Positions 40,226-50,135 of a stretch of 64,000 bases of DNA are shown piece by piece. The stretch comes from Parvularculaceae bacterium (GTDB lineage Bacteria > Pseudomonadota > Alphaproteobacteria > Caulobacterales > Parvularculaceae), in contig JAJFFV010000006.1 of assembly GCA_021776475.1 (NCBI GenBank), positions 744,001-808,000 of the forward strand, written 5' to 3'. Every line of letters starts with the position of its first letter. Position 1 is the first letter of the stretch. A model generated the notes under the pieces. It saw only the letters and a list, made by a program, of their open reading frames with translations. It was not told where the DNA came from and did not search any database. The translations under genes and the position numbers were made by a program.

Positions 40226-43200
40226 TTACTTGTTCTGCAGTTCTACATTCAGGCCGAGAGAACGCATTTCCTTGACCAGAACATTGAAACTTTCCGGAAT
40301 ACCGGCCTCGAAACTATCATCCCCACGGACGATTGCTTCGTACACCTTGGTCCGGCCGGCGACGTCGTCAGACTTGACAGTGAGCATTTCTTGCAGGGTA
40401 TACGCCGCACCGTATGCTTCGAGCGCCCAAACTTCCATCTCCCCGAACCGCTGCCCGCCAAACTGCGCCTTACCACCCAGCGGCTGCTGGGTTACAAGCG
40501 AGTAAGGACCTATTGAACGGGCGTGGATCTTGTCGTCGACCAGGTGATGCAGCTTGAGCAGGTACTTATATCCCACCGTCACCTGACGGGCGAACTGATC
40601 GCCGGTTCTGCCGTCAAATAACGTGACCTGCCCGGACTCATCAAGTCCCGCTTTTTTTAGCATCTCGACAATGTTGATTTCTTCGGCACCGTCAAAAACC
40701 GGTGTGGCAATTGGTACACCGCGTGTCAGGTTTTTGCCGAGTTCAATCAACTCAGCATTGGTACGCGGTAATTCCTGATCGTCACCGTAAACATCTTTTA
40801 GCTTGGCAATATATTCATCTTTTTTGCCTTCACGTTCAAACGCTTCCAGGACTTCGCCAATCTGGCGACCGAGGCCGCGACAGGCCCAGCCCAGATGGGT
40901 CTCAAGAATCTGTCCGACGTTCATCCGGGATGGCACGCCAAGCGGATTGAGGACGATATCAACAGCCGTGCCATCTTCAAGGAACGGCATATCTTCCATC
41001 GGGGCAATCTTGGAGATCACGCCTTTATTGCCATGGCGACCGGCCATTTTGTCGCCAGGTTGCAGCTTGCGTTTCACAGCAACGAAGACCTTGACCATTT
41101 TCATGACGCCAGGTGGCAGTTCATCACCACGGCGAAGTTTGTCGACTTTGTCTTCAAAGCGCGCCTCGAGTCGCGAGCGGCTTTCATCATACTGCTTCTT
41201 GATCGCTTCGATTTCTTCCATCGATTTTTCGTCGGAGAGAACAATCTTCCACCACTGACCGCGTGAAAGGTCATTGAGGATGTCTTCGGTGACTTCGCCT
41301 TTTTCAAAACCCTTCGGCCCTGAAGCTGCATCCTTACCAATCAGGATGCTTTTTACACGGCCAAAAATGTTCCGTTCAAGAATCGCAAGTTCGTCATCGC
41401 GGTCTTTTGCCAAGCGGTCGATTTCTTCGCGCTCAATAGCGATAGCACGTTCGTCTTTGTCGACGCCGTGACGATTAAACACACGCACTTCGACTACCGT
41501 ACCAGCAACACCGGGTGGCAGTTTCAAAGAGGTATCACGAACATCAGATGCCTTTTCACCGAAAATCGCCCGGAGCAATTTTTCTTCTGGGGTCATTGGG
41601 CTCTCGCCCTTTGGTGTAATCTTGCCAACCAGTATGTCGCCAGGGTGCACTTCTGCACCAATTGCGACGATACCGGCTTCGTCGAGATTTCTCAGTGCCT
41701 CTTCCGAGACATTCGGGATATCTCTTGTGATTTCTTCCGGACCCAGCTTGGTGTCGCGCGCCATCACCTCAAATTCTTCAATGTGAATTGAGGTGAACAC
41801 ATCGTCGCGCACGATACGTTCTGAAATCAAGATTGAGTCTTCGAAGTTGTAACCGTTCCATGGCATGAACGCGACCAGTACATTCTTACCGAGAGCCAGC
41901 TCACCGAGATCCGTAGACGGACCATCAACGATGATGTCACCTGCTTTTAATTTATCGCCAATTTTTACCAGCGGACGCTGGTTGATGCAGGTGTTCTGGT
42001 TCGAGCGTTGGAATTTGCGCAGATTATAAATATCAACACCTGGTTTGGTTGGGTCTTTTTCATCTGTCGCCCGAATCACAACGCGGGTTGCGTCGACTTG
42101 CTCCACCTCACCGGCCCGGCGGGCCACAACAGCGGCCCCTGAGTCTCTTGCCACAACAGATTCCATGCCCGTGCCCACAAACGGTGCTTCAGACTGGATC
42201 AGCGGCACTGCCTGGCGCTGCATGTTTGATCCCATCAGGGCCCGGTTAGCGTCGTCATTTTCAAGGAACGGAACCAAAGAAGCGGCAACAGAAACAAGCT
42301 GCTTCGGTGACACGTCGATATAGTTTACTTCTTCCCGCGGCACCAAAGTGGCATCACGGAACGCCCCTGCGCGGCAGTTCACAAACTCATTCGCGAGCAC
42401 GCCCTTGGCACCAACGTCAGCATTGGCCTGAGCGATATTATACCGGGCCTCTTCCATCGCGGACAGATAGACAACGTCAGTAGTGAGCTTGCCGTTATCA
42501 ACCCGGCGATACGGGCTTTCGATAAATCCATATTTGTTGACCCTGGCATGGGTCGCCAGTGAATTGATCAGACCGATATTCGGGCCTTCGGGCGTTTCAA
42601 TCGGACAGATACGACCATAATGGGTTGGATGTACATCGCGCACCTCAAAGCCAGCCCGCTCGCGCGTCAGTCCACCCGGCCCCAGCGCTGACAAACGCCG
42701 CTTGTGGGTAATCTCTGACAATGGGTTGGTCTGGTCCATAAATTGCGAAAGCTGTGACGAGCCGAAGAACTCGCGGACCGCTGCGGCGACAGGTTTTGCG
42801 TTGATCAAATCATGCGGCATGATCATATCGATTTCAACAGACGACATCCGTTCTTTGATCGCTCGCTCCATGCGCAGCAGGCCAATCCGATACTGATTTT
42901 CCATCAGTTCGCCGACTGAGCGCACCCGGCGGTTACCGAGATTATCTATGTCGTCAATCTCACCCTTACCGTCGCGCAAATCTGCCAACGTTTTAAGAAC
43001 AGAAAGGATGTCTTCTTTGCGCAGAACCCGCGGCTCATCCATATTTTCAAAACCAAGGCGGATGTTCATTTTTACCCGGCCTACAGCAGAAAGATCGTAG
43101 CGTTCTTCGTCAAAGAACAGGCCGCTAAATAGCGCTTCTGCCGTTTCCAGCGTCGGCGGCTCACCCGGACGCATGACCCGGTAGAGGTCAATAAGCGCCA

Positions 43201-44305
43201 TGTCGCGGTTTGAGTTTTTGTCAGCGGCCAGAGTGTTGCGGGCGTATCCGCCGATATTGATGTGATCAATGTCAAGGGTTTGGAAGCTGTCGATGCCACG
43301 CTCGGCAAGCTCTTCTAGTTTTTCCGCGCTGATCTCTTCACCGGCTTCAGCATAAATCTCACCGGTTTCACGGTTGACTAAATCACGGGCAAAGTAGCGC
43401 CCGATCATGTGCTCATCGCTGATGAGCAGCATTTTCAATCCATCTTCCTGTAGTTTCTTGATAGTCTTGGCTGTGACCTTCTTGCCAGCCTCAACAAGAA
43501 CGTCCCCTGACGCAGCGTCGACCAAATCTACAGCAGCTTTGGCGCCCCTTAATCGGTCGCCGTTGAATGGGATTGTCCAGCCACCATCGGCTTTGGCGTG
43601 TTCAACACTGTCGTAAAAGGCAGAGAGAATATCTTCCTGATCCATGCCAAGTGCATAAAGGAGCGTCGTCGCCGGCAATTTTCTGCGGCGGTCGACACGG
43701 ACATTGATAATATCTTTCGGGTCAAACTCGAAATCGAGCCATGAACCGCGATAAGGAATAATTCTGGCTGCAAAGAGGAGTTTGCCGGACGAGTGGGTTT
43801 TACCCTTGTCGTGATCAAAGAACACGCCAGGACTACGGTGCATCTGCGAAACGATGACACGCTCGGTGCCATTGATAATAAACGTACCGTTGTCCGTCAT
43901 GAGCGGAATATCGCCCATATAGACATCCTGCTCTTTGATGTCTTTTACCGATTTGGCAGCGGTTTCTTCATCCACATCAAATACGATGAGACGCAGGGTT
44001 ACCTTCAACGGAGCCGCATAGGTCATATCCCGCTGCTGACACTCTTCGGTATCATATTTGGGATCTTCGAATTCGTACGAGACGTATTCAAGATAAGCGG
44101 TCTCGGTGAAATCCCTTATCGGGAAGACGGACCTGAAAACAGCCTCCAGGCCATCTCGTTTACGTTCGTCAGCCTTCACAAATCTTTGCAAAAACTGCTC
44201 GTAAGAATCCCGCTGTACCTGAATGAGATTCGGCATTTCGGTGGCATCACCAATTCTACCAAAATTCTTTCGGATACGCTTTTTCTCTACGAAGGACTGC
44301 GCCAT
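40226..44305 (-). CDS. rpoB: RNA polymerase beta subunit
   Basis: 1359 residues from ATG 44305 ([19 protein letters not shown]), preceded by GAGGAATTA; the extra 23 codons in frame are leader. The rifampicin region ([20 protein letters not shown] and [11 protein letters not shown]) has the sensitive-type Asp, His and Ser. Also present are [20 protein letters not shown] and the C-terminal [15 protein letters not shown] and [19 protein letters not shown] motifs. Separated from rplL by a terminator and a long leader with its own candidate promoters. Confidence 0.98.
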   Translation of the reverse strand: MAQSFVEKKRIRKNFGRIGDATEMPNLIQVQRDSYEQFLQRFVKADERKRDGLEAVFRSVFPIRDFTETAYLEYVSYEFEDPKYDTEECQQRDMTYAAPLKVTLRLIVFDVDEETAAKSVKDIKEQDVYMGDIPLMTDNGTFIINGTERVIVSQMHRSPGVFFDHDKGKTHSSGKLLFAARIIPYRGSWLDFEFDPKDIINVRVDRRRKLPATTLLYALGMDQEDILSAFYDSVEHAKADGGWTIPFNGDRLRGAKAAVDLVDAASGDVLVEAGKKVTAKTIKKLQEDGLKMLLISDEHMIGRYFARDLVNRETGEIYAEAGEEISAEKLEELAERGIDSFQTLDIDHINIGGYARNTLAADKNSNRDMALIDLYRVMRPGEPPTLETAEALFSGLFFDEERYDLSAVGRVKMNIRLGFENMDEPRVLRKEDILSVLKTLADLRDGKGEIDDIDNLGNRRVRSVGELMENQYRIGLLRMERAIKERMSSVEIDMIMPHDLINAKPVAAAVREFFGSSQLSQFMDQTNPLSEITHKRRLSALGPGGLTRERAGFEVRDVHPTHYGRICPIETPEGPNIGLINSLATHARVNKYGFIESPYRRVDNGKLTTDVVYLSAMEEARYNIAQANADVGAKGVLANEFVNCRAGAFRDATLVPREEVNYIDVSPKQLVSVAASLVPFLENDDANRALMGSNMQRQAVPLIQSEAPFVGTGMESVVARDSGAAVVARRAGEVEQVDATRVVIRATDEKDPTKPGVDIYNLRKFQRSNQNTCINQRPLVKIGDKLKAGDIIVDGPSTDLGELALGKNVLVAFMPWNGYNFEDSILISERIVRDDVFTSIHIEEFEVMARDTKLGPEEITRDIPNVSEEALRNLDEAGIVAIGAEVHPGDILVGKITPKGESPMTPEEKLLRAIFGEKASDVRDTSLKLPPGVAGTVVEVRVFNRHGVDKDERAIAIEREEIDRLAKDRDDELAILERNIFGRVKSILIGKDAASGPKGFEKGEVTEDILNDLSRGQWWKIVLSDEKSMEEIEAIKKQYDESRSRLEARFEDKVDKLRRGDELPPGVMKMVKVFVAVKRKLQPGDKMAGRHGNKGVISKIAPMEDMPFLEDGTAVDIVLNPLGVPSRMNVGQILETHLGWACRGLGRQIGEVLEAFEREGKKDEYIAKLKDVYGDDQELPRTNAELIELGKNLTRGVPIATPVFDGAEEINIVEMLKKAGLDESGQVTLFDGRTGDQFARQVTVGYKYLLKLHHLVDDKIHARSIGPYSLVTQQPLGGKAQFGGQRFGEMEVWALEAYGAAYTLQEMLTVKSDDVAGRTKVYEAIVRGDDSFEAGIPESFNVLVKEMRSLGLNVELQNK

Positions 44306-44491
44306 TAATTCCTCGCATAGTTGCACGCAATCAGTGGCAACATGGGATTCTGGCCGACATACGCCAAATCCCACGGACCGCTACCAGCTGACCGCGTTGA
44401 TCAAATTATAAAATTCTACTTGTCGAATGTATCTCGCACGTGCCGCAAAGCCTTTACCCCCTCCACAAACTTCAGAGGAGGTGAACGAGCT

Positions 44492-44519
44492 ACATAGTCA
44501 GATCGCTTTTATTTCGCAA
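44492..44519 (-). promoter_or_regulatory. Candidate rpoB promoter 2
   Basis: Minus strand TTGCGA (44514-44519), 16-base spacer, CTATGT (44492-44497). The CTATGT form of -10 is frequent in alphaproteobacterial housekeeping promoters. About 185 bases upstream of rpoB. Confidence 0.45.
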
Positions 44520-44603
44520 GGGTTTTTTGGGAATATTTGTGCCCAAAAGCGCTGTTTTTGGCTTTTGATGGCCCAATTCCTTTCAAGCTCCTGATGCGAC
44601 TTG

Positions 44604-44632
44604 ATATTTTGGTGTCAGAGTTTTTTTGTCAA
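44604..44632 (-). promoter_or_regulatory. Candidate rpoB promoter 1
   Basis: Minus strand perfect TTGACA (44627-44632), 17-base spacer, AAATAT (44604-44609). It begins just downstream of the rplL terminator, so rpoBC could be expressed independently of rplJL. Confidence 0.6.
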
Positions 44633-44665
44633 TGAAACAACGCTTCACGCGCCTACCAACATATC

Positions 44666-44689
44666 AAAAAGGGCCCCGACGGGGCCCTT
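44666..44689 (-). terminator. rplL-rpoB intrinsic terminator/attenuator
   Basis: A perfect nine-base stem AAGGGCCCC-GAC/GTC-GGGGCCCTT followed on the minus strand by TTTTTG, 24 bases after the rplL stop. Corresponds to the rplL-rpoB attenuator of other bacteria, which sets the ratio of ribosomal protein to polymerase mRNA. Confidence 0.9.
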
Positions 44690-44712
44690 CCTGAAACATA
44701 ATCAATATCAGA

Positions 44713-45090
44713 TTACTTGAGTTCGACGGATGCGCCAGCTTCTTCGAGTTTCTTTTTCAACTCTTCGGCTTCGTCTTTTGAAACGGCTTCCTTGACTGGT
44801 TTCGGTGCGGCTTCGACGAGATCCTTTGCCTCTTTCAGGCCGAGACCGGTGATGGCCCGAACTTCTTTGATTACGTTGATTTTCTTTTCGCCTGCAGCCG
44901 TCAGAACAACATCAAATTCTGTTTGTTCTTCAGCAGCATCAGCGGCCCCTGCGCCTGGAGCTGCAGCAATTGCTACTGCGCCCGCTGCTGGCTCAATGCC
45001 ATATTCGTCTTTGAGCAGGTTTTTCAGTTCGCCCGCTTCCAATAGGGTCAGATTTACAAGCTCTTCAGCCAGTTTTTTGATATCAGCCAT
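44713..45090 (-). CDS. rplL: 50S ribosomal protein L7/L12
   Basis: 125 residues: N-terminal dimer domain ([20 protein letters not shown]), Ala/Gly hinge and the globular C-terminal domain with [12 protein letters not shown]-type strand and [20 protein letters not shown]. Forms the stalk that recruits translation GTPases. 27 bases after rplJ. Confidence 0.98.
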   Translation of the reverse strand: MADIKKLAEELVNLTLLEAGELKNLLKDEYGIEPAAGAVAIAAAPGAGAADAAEEQTEFDVVLTAAGEKKINVIKEVRAITGLGLKEAKDLVEAAPKPVKEAVSKDEAEELKKKLEEAGASVELK

Positions 45091-45117
45091 GTCTATATTC
45101 CATTCCTGTTAGGTTAA

Positions 45118-45639
45118 TTAAGCAGTTTCACGCTCTTCCAGCGTTTCAAGAACCCCGGCGAGTTGCGTTGCGGGTGCTGTGATTGCACTGATAATGTTTC
45201 CAGCCGGTGCCATCAGCATTCCCGCAATTGAGCTGAGGATTTCTTCTCGAGACGGCATGGAAGCAAGGGATTTGACACCAGCTTGATCCAGTGTTGTCTC
45301 GCCCATGACGCCGCCAAGGATCGTCAACTTATCATTTTCTTTGGCGTATTTTGTGAGGACTTTCGGCGCCGTCACAGGATCTTCAGAATAGGCCAGCACA
45401 GTCGGCCCAGTAAACAAGTGGGAAATCTTCTCACCAGATTTGCCTTCGATGGCTATCTTGGCAAGACGGTTTTTGACCACCTTCACGCCGCCGCCTGCTT
45501 CACGCATTTGATTGCGCAGATCGGAGACTTCCGAAACGGTCAAACCGCCATTTTCAAATACGACGACAACTTCATTCGCATCGAAAACACCGGCGATCCA
45601 GTCGACCATTTCTGTTTTCTTTTGTCTGTCCATTGGCAT
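45118..45639 (-). CDS. rplJ: 50S ribosomal protein L10
   Basis: 173 residues; DRQKKTEMVDWIAGVFDANE start, NRLAKIAIEG and the C-terminal helix that binds L12 dimers. First ATG has AAGGAAG at good spacing. With L12 it probably represses its own mRNA through the leader upstream. Confidence 0.97.
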   Translation of the reverse strand: MPMDRQKKTEMVDWIAGVFDANEVVVVFENGGLTVSEVSDLRNQMREAGGGVKVVKNRLAKIAIEGKSGEKISHLFTGPTVLAYSEDPVTAPKVLTKYAKENDKLTILGGVMGETTLDQAGVKSLASMPSREEILSSIAGMLMAPAGNIISAITAPATQLAGVLETLEERETA

Positions 45640-45928
45640 AGCAAAAGACTTCCTTGCGGTTTTGCACGGACACCTTCTCGGATGCCTGAGCCGGTTAAAC
45701 GAGGCGGGCTAGAGCACTTCTCGTCCTTCAGAATCGCAAAAATGGAAAGCTTCAATAAGAAGGCTCTCCGCTGCTGCGAGAGCCTGTCCCGGAATCCTTC
45801 AGCAATGAGACAACGGTCTCAGAAACTGTCGTATCCCTCATCTGCACAGGATGTTTAAGCCGTCAGGCACCTGTGGTCTTGGACAGGGTGAGAAGGAAAA
45901 CTCCCTCTCGGGTGCCGCCATTTGGCGG
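45640..45928 (-). promoter_or_regulatory. Probable L10 leader (autoregulatory mRNA element)
   Basis: Non-coding 5' region of rplJ. On the minus strand it contains a GGCTCTC-loop-GAGAGCC hairpin (about 45760-45786) next to a GTCTCATTGCTGAAGGATTC segment, resembling the kink-turn/hairpin layout of the L10(L12) binding leader, and a Pro-Thr-like CGAGAAGG spacer before the start. Assignment rests on position and visible hairpins; no covariance model was run. Confidence 0.65.
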
Positions 45929-45972
45929 AAAAAGATGATCTTGTCCACCTAAAAAATCAAGGTGGCAAGATC
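45929..45972 (-). terminator. Hairpin and T-run after rplA (terminator or attenuator)
   Basis: Minus strand GATCTTG-CACCT and AGGTG-CAAGATC pair in a 12-base interrupted stem, followed by ATCTTTTT. It begins nine bases after the rplA stop and could separate rplKA from rplJL transcription. Confidence 0.7.
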
Positions 45973-45980
45973 ATAAACGT

Positions 45981-46670
45981 TTAAGCGGTTGTGTGATCAA
46001 CCCGAACACCGGGTCCCATTGTTGAGCACACAGTCACTTTTTTGACAAAAGTGCCTTTCGCGCCCGATGGCCTAGCTTTGACGACCGCGTCAATGAAAGT
46101 CTTGATATTTTCTGACAGTGCTTTTTCGCCAAAGCTCGCCTTGCCGACACCAGCATGAAGTATCCCAGCTTTTTCGACCCGGAACTGTACTGCTCCGCCT
46201 TTAGCGTCTTTGACCGCTTTCGCGACGTCCGGTGTCACTGTACCAACCTTAGGGTTTGGCATTAGCCCCTTAGGGCCTAGTATCTTACCAAGACGACCAA
46301 CCAGCGGCATCATATCCGGGGTTGCAATGACGCGATCAAAGTCCAGCTCACCGCCCTGCACGCGCTCCATTAGATCTTCTGCACCGACGACGTCCGCCCC
46401 GGCTGCTTTTGCGGCTTCTGCTTTGTCGTCTTTGGCAAAAACGGCCACGCGCAATGTTCGTCCTGTGCCATTCGGGAGGCTGACCACACCACGCACCATT
46501 TGGTCCGCGTGTCGCGGGTCAACACCGAGATTCATGGAAATTTCAATCGTTTCATCAAATTTCGCGGTTGCGTTTGATTTGATGAGCTTTACAGCTTCAT
46601 CCACGGAATAAGCCTGCTTCCTGTCGACGTTCTGACGTGCAGCAACCGTTCTTTTACCTAGTTTTGTCAT
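45981..46670 (-). CDS. rplA: 50S ribosomal protein L1
   Basis: 229 residues: [39 protein letters not shown] and the terminal [13 protein letters not shown]. Forms the E-site stalk and in many bacteria represses rplKA by binding the rplK leader; a matching structure is seen upstream of rplK. Four bases after rplK. Confidence 0.98.
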   Translation of the reverse strand: MTKLGKRTVAARQNVDRKQAYSVDEAVKLIKSNATAKFDETIEISMNLGVDPRHADQMVRGVVSLPNGTGRTLRVAVFAKDDKAEAAKAAGADVVGAEDLMERVQGGELDFDRVIATPDMMPLVGRLGKILGPKGLMPNPKVGTVTPDVAKAVKDAKGGAVQFRVEKAGILHAGVGKASFGEKALSENIKTFIDAVVKARPSGAKGTFVKKVTVCSTMGPGVRVDHTTA

Positions 46671-46674
46671 CTGC

Positions 46675-47103
46675 CTAACCCTCCACGCTCAAACCCATGG
46701 CCCTTGCAGAACCCTTGATAATATTGGTCGCTGCATCGAGATCATTGGCATTCAGATCGGCCATTTTGGCTTCCGCTATTTCCCGGCATTGCGCGACGGT
46801 TACCGTTCCGGCGACTACCCTGCCCGGTTCTGCGCCACCTTTTGAGAGCGTGGCAGCTTTTTTCAGATAGTAGGATGCGGGCGGTGTTTTTGTCTCAAAT
46901 GTAAAAGACTTGTCCGAATAGATCGTGATGACCGTCGGCACGGGCATGCTCTTTTCCATTTCCTGCGTCTTGGCGTTAAACGCCTTGCAGAATTCCATAA
47001 TGTTGAGACCACGCTGACCGAGCGCCGGACCAATTGGCGGAGACGGATTAGCCGCCCCAGCTGGTACCTGAAGCTTCAGGTAACCGGTTACTTTTTTTGC
47101 CAT
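46675..47103 (-). CDS. rplK: 50S ribosomal protein L11
   Basis: 142 residues: [37 protein letters not shown] and the C-terminal rRNA-binding domain with [12 protein letters not shown]. Binds the GTPase-associated centre. Preceded by a 278-base untranslated region carrying the L1-like structure. Confidence 0.98.
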   Translation of the reverse strand: MAKKVTGYLKLQVPAGAANPSPPIGPALGQRGLNIMEFCKAFNAKTQEMEKSMPVPTVITIYSDKSFTFETKTPPASYYLKKAATLSKGGAEPGRVVAGTVTVAQCREIAEAKMADLNANDLDAATNIIKGSARAMGLSVEG

Positions 47104-47152
47104 GTCTAAACCTTCCTATTCCCGCAAAAGGGATCAATTGACTGAAGGGGAT

Positions 47153-47191
47153 GTGGTGCGGCTTCAGCAGGTCTTTGCCGCTGCCTCCCAC
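47153..47191 (-). promoter_or_regulatory. Probable L1-binding site in the rplKA leader
   Basis: Minus strand GTGG-GAGGCA-GCGGC…GCCGC-A-CCAC: two short helices split by an asymmetric internal loop beginning GGGAG, about 50 bases before the rplK start. This is the layout of the L1 target on its own mRNA and on 23S rRNA. Binding not demonstrated. Confidence 0.6.
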
Positions 47192-47381
47192 GGGAAGGAG
47201 CGGCATATCAGGAAATTCGGGAATTGCAACCATTTTAAGAGCGTAGGCAAAAGAGGGCCGGAGGGGAGAAAGACTGAACGCTACCGCGCGCATCAATGCG
47301 ACGTACTCAAAATTCCATACCGTTGAAAAACAAAGCAGTTTTGTTAAGTTCGTCCGTACTCCGCCTACTTTAGCCTGCAGG

Positions 47382-47915
47382 CTAGTCGCCTTTTGCAACC
47401 TGTGAGTATTCCAGCTCAACCGGTGTCGCCCGGCCAAAGATCGAGACCGCCACTTTCAACCTGGCATTATCTTCATCAACTTCTTCAACCACGCCGGAGA
47501 ACGAGGCAAACGGGCCGTCGGTCACGCGGACATTCTCGCCTATTTCGAACAAAATTGTTGGTCTTGGCCGCTCGACCCCTTCCTCCATAACACCGAGGAT
47601 ACGATCTACTTCTTTCTGGCTTACAGGCAGCGGCTTCTTACCTGAACCGAGGAAACCGGTTACTTTGGGCGTATCCTTTACCAGGTGATAGGTGTCGTCG
47701 TTCATTTCCATCTTAACAAGAACATACCCCGGGAAATAACGGCGTTCGGTATTTATTTTCCGACCACGCCGGATCTCCACAATGTCCTCGGTCGGAACAA
47801 GCACTTCTTCAAAAAAAAGTTCGAGTCCTTTGTCCTTGGCGGACATTTTGATTGAATCAGCGACTTTCTTCTCAAAATTCGAGTAAGCGTGAACGATAAA
47901 CCATTGAGTAGCCAC
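47382..47915 (-). CDS. nusG: Transcription termination/antitermination factor NusG
   Basis: 177 residues. NGN domain starting WFIVHAYSNFEKKVADSI with RRYFPGYVLVKM, then a KOW domain (ENVRVTDGPFASFSGVVEEV). Couples RNA polymerase to Rho or to S10/NusE. 15 bases after secE. Confidence 0.98.
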   Translation of the reverse strand: MATQWFIVHAYSNFEKKVADSIKMSAKDKGLELFFEEVLVPTEDIVEIRRGRKINTERRYFPGYVLVKMEMNDDTYHLVKDTPKVTGFLGSGKKPLPVSQKEVDRILGVMEEGVERPRPTILFEIGENVRVTDGPFASFSGVVEEVDEDNARLKVAVSIFGRATPVELEYSQVAKGD

Positions 47916-47930
47916 AGCAGGTTTCCTGTA

Positions 47931-48203
47931 TTAGCCTAAGTTAAGAATGAACTGGATCAACAACCGCAAAACCCAATCAACAACGAAAAAGAATCCAGAC
48001 ATAATAATGACCATGATGATAACCATGACCGTACTGATCATCATTTCATTACGTGATGTCCAAGTTACTTTGCTACCTTCCCTGCGGACTTCCTGAAAAA
48101 ACTCCAATGGGTTGAAGGGTTTTTTCTTAACAGGGTCGGCGGTCACCGTGACTTCCGGCTCAACTGTTTTTTTCTTGGTTTTTTGCTTTTTGCTCTTTGC
48201 CAT
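47931..48203 (-). CDS. secE: Preprotein translocase subunit SecE
   Basis: 90 residues with a Lys-rich N-terminus, the amphipathic helix FNPLEFFQEVRREGSKVTW and one membrane helix (~58-85). Single-helix form, as in most bacteria. Clamps SecY. First protein gene of the superlocus. Confidence 0.96.
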   Translation of the reverse strand: MAKSKKQKTKKKTVEPEVTVTADPVKKKPFNPLEFFQEVRREGSKVTWTSRNEMMISTVMVIIMVIIMSGFFFVVDWVLRLLIQFILNLG

Positions 48204-48291
48204 AGCGCCGATTGTTCCGTGTTTCAGATGGACACCCGGTGCTGCACCGATTTTGTGCTACGCCTGACTGTCTTCTTGGGGAGATTGGTCT

Positions 48292-48319
48292 CATTTAATC
48301 TTTCGCTCGCGAGTGTCAA
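48292..48319 (-). promoter_or_regulatory. Promoter of secE-nusG
   Basis: Minus strand perfect TTGACA (48314-48319), 16-base spacer, TAAATG (48292-48297). Between tRNA-Trp and secE, with a leader of about 80 bases. Confidence 0.65.
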
Positions 48320-48419
48320 GATCAAACTGATTGCGAGCGCTGAAAGAGTTGGCTGTTTTCGTTTTGCAGTCGAAATTCGACAGGACAGAGTCCGGTAACT
48401 GCTGGATTATTGGCCGAAA

Positions 48420-48495
48420 TGGCAGAGGCGGAGGGTCTCGAACCCCCGACCCTCGGTTTTGGAGACCGATGCTCTACCAACTGAGCTACACCTCT
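48420..48495 (-). tRNA. tRNA-Trp (CCA anticodon)
   Basis: 76 bases with encoded 3' CCA. Acceptor AGAGGTG pairs with CGCCTCT (one G-T), D-arm GTAGCTCAGTTGGTAGAGC, anticodon loop CTCCAAA reading UGG, T-arm GGGGGTTCGAGACCC(T). Located directly upstream of secE, the typical alphaproteobacterial setting. Confidence 0.97.
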
Positions 48496-48585
48496 ATCAG
48501 GGTCGTAGTTTTGGGAAGTCGGTCCTAACGCAAGCCTGAAGAAACAGCAATGATATTTTGTGCAAGCATGAGGGTACCGACGCAA

Positions 48586-48614
48586 AACGGCTGGAGATAC
48601 ACTCTCCAGCCGTT
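48586..48614 (-). terminator. Hairpin after the repeat lipoprotein gene
   Basis: Perfect 12-base inverted repeat AACGGCTGGAGA/TCTCCAGCCGTT with a five-base loop, followed on the minus strand by TTTTGCG. It ends the lipoprotein transcript 30 bases after the stop codon, upstream of tRNA-Trp; the T-run is short. Confidence 0.7.
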
Positions 48615-48643
48615 CGCTGTTACTTAAAGCACTTAGTGCTTCG

Positions 48644-49771
48644 TTACATTACGCCGAGTTTCTTGACGGTCGCCATCGTCAGGCCACCTGTTCCAAGATT
48701 GTTCCGGCGTTGATAAGCATCAAGCGCCCGCAGTGTTGATGGGCCAAGCACCCCGTCAACGGCGACAGTAAAGCCTTGCTTATTTAACGCTTCCTGTACC
48801 CGTTTGATGACGCCTGGTGTTGTGTTTGTGTCGCACAACACTTCACGCCAAACGAGACGCTCTTCCGTCACTTTCTTTTGCTTCGTAACGGTTTTGTACG
48901 TCGCCGGGATCGGGATACGGCGTTCAGATGTTGGTGTCACCAGTTTACGAACACGAACGGTGTCATACTTTGCGGGGATCGCAACTTTACGTGTAGTTGC
49001 CGGTGTGGCGACAACGCGTTTTGTCACAGTTTTGGATTGAGCTGGCACGACGGTTTTTGTCGTACGGGCAGGCTCCACGAGAACCTGTTTGGACACTGTG
49101 CGATACTCAGCCGGCACTTCGACGAGACACATGATTTCACCTGTTGGCAATTCGCGCGTATCTTTTACAGTACCGCCGCTAAAGGATCCGCCGATCGGGC
49201 CTTCGCCTTTTTTCCAGGTCGTATAGCCTTCACGAACCAGAACGCGCTCGGTAACGGATTTGTATTTCGCCGGCACAGTCCGGAGTTCGTCACGAGCGGG
49301 CTCAACTGTCACCATTTCTGTAACAGTTTTGTAAGTAGCCGGAATGACTTCTAGTCTCTCCGAAGCTTCTGCGACCAGAACACGCTCTTCTACCCACTCA
49401 TATTTCGCCGGGATAATTTCGACGCGCTCAGCAGCTTCAACATCAACAACTTTGTCCGTTGAAGTTTCATAATTCGCAGGGATCAGGATACGAGCATAGC
49501 ACTCACCTGGCTTAGCTGGTGGCAGATCTGCATTACCACTCATCGCAACAGGTTTCCCTGATGAATTTCTGCTGCTGGACTTCAGCTGCGAATTCTCACT
49601 CCGAAGTGACGCTAATTCTCTTTCAAGTTGAGCCATGCGTTGGGAATCACCAGACGACGTAGACGCCGTTGTTGATCCGTCTGAACCTGTGCTATTCCAC
49701 CCGGTGCTTTCACACCCTGTGACTAGCAATGCCGCTAATGCGAGCGGCGCAATTCCATATTTAATATTCAT
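48644..49771 (-). CDS. Repeat-rich lipoprotein with peptidoglycan-binding domain
   Basis: 375 residues from ATG 49771, chosen because TGGAGA precedes it and the signal starts there. Lipobox LVTGC gives a lipidated C20. After a Ser/Thr-rich linker and a short coiled coil (QLERELASLRSENSQL), residues ~90-300 hold eight degenerate repeats of about 23 residues with the pattern (I/V)PAxYxxVxxxVLVxPA. The C-terminal ~65 residues are a PG_binding_1 domain (VIKRVQEALNKQGF, VDGVLGPSTLRALDAYQ). Two Cys flank the repeats. Likely an outer-membrane-anchored protein touching peptidoglycan; function of the repeats unknown. Confidence 0.85.
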   Translation of the reverse strand: MNIKYGIAPLALAALLVTGCESTGWNSTGSDGSTTASTSSGDSQRMAQLERELASLRSENSQLKSSSRNSSGKPVAMSGNADLPPAKPGECYARILIPANYETSTDKVVDVEAAERVEIIPAKYEWVEERVLVAEASERLEVIPATYKTVTEMVTVEPARDELRTVPAKYKSVTERVLVREGYTTWKKGEGPIGGSFSGGTVKDTRELPTGEIMCLVEVPAEYRTVSKQVLVEPARTTKTVVPAQSKTVTKRVVATPATTRKVAIPAKYDTVRVRKLVTPTSERRIPIPATYKTVTKQKKVTEERLVWREVLCDTNTTPGVIKRVQEALNKQGFTVAVDGVLGPSTLRALDAYQRRNNLGTGGLTMATVKKLGVM

Positions 49772-50135
49772 AATAGCGATCTCCATTCCCCGCTTTTCAA
49801 TGACCGTTGAGGGCCCGTACCAATGACAGAATGGAATGCAAGCCATAACGCAACTTCGATAGAATCAGGCTGACAGTGTTAACCATTCCCTGCACGACTT
49901 AGGCGGAACATTGCCGATGAGTCAAACAAAGAACACGGGCACGGCCCAAGTTGTTGAATATTAACAGAAATTTCCCAGTTTTAGTTAGATTTGTCTTCAC
50001 ATAATGATCAGCGACCAGCGACGATGAATGCGCTTTCAATCTTTGCAGAAAGAAAGGATCCGGAGACTTTGATTGGCGTTATCTTTTTCTGCACAATAAA
50101 GGTAATTTCTGCATAAAAACGGATCGGAGCAATGA
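49772..50135. other. Divergent promoter region, lipoprotein / kbl
   Basis: 364 bases between divergent genes, AT-rich from about 49950 to 50120. The kbl start has a clear GGAGCA site. No operator or RNA element was recognised and no open frame is convincing. Confidence 0.4.

Larger units (their letters stand above)
44306..44665 (-). other. rpoB leader region
   Basis: 360 non-coding bases between the rplL terminator and rpoB. It holds two candidate promoters (listed separately) and, on the minus strand at about 44454-44484, a CCTCC…GGAGG hairpin that could hide or mimic a Shine-Dalgarno sequence. The AT-rich stretch near 44400-44415 could be an additional start region. No open frame is supported here. 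Confidence 0.5.

Noticed and set aside
48204-49771. Repeat tract in the lipoprotein gene as a CRISPR or tandem DNA repeat
   Set aside because: The repeats are degenerate at the DNA level and lie in frame within a coding region; they are protein repeats.
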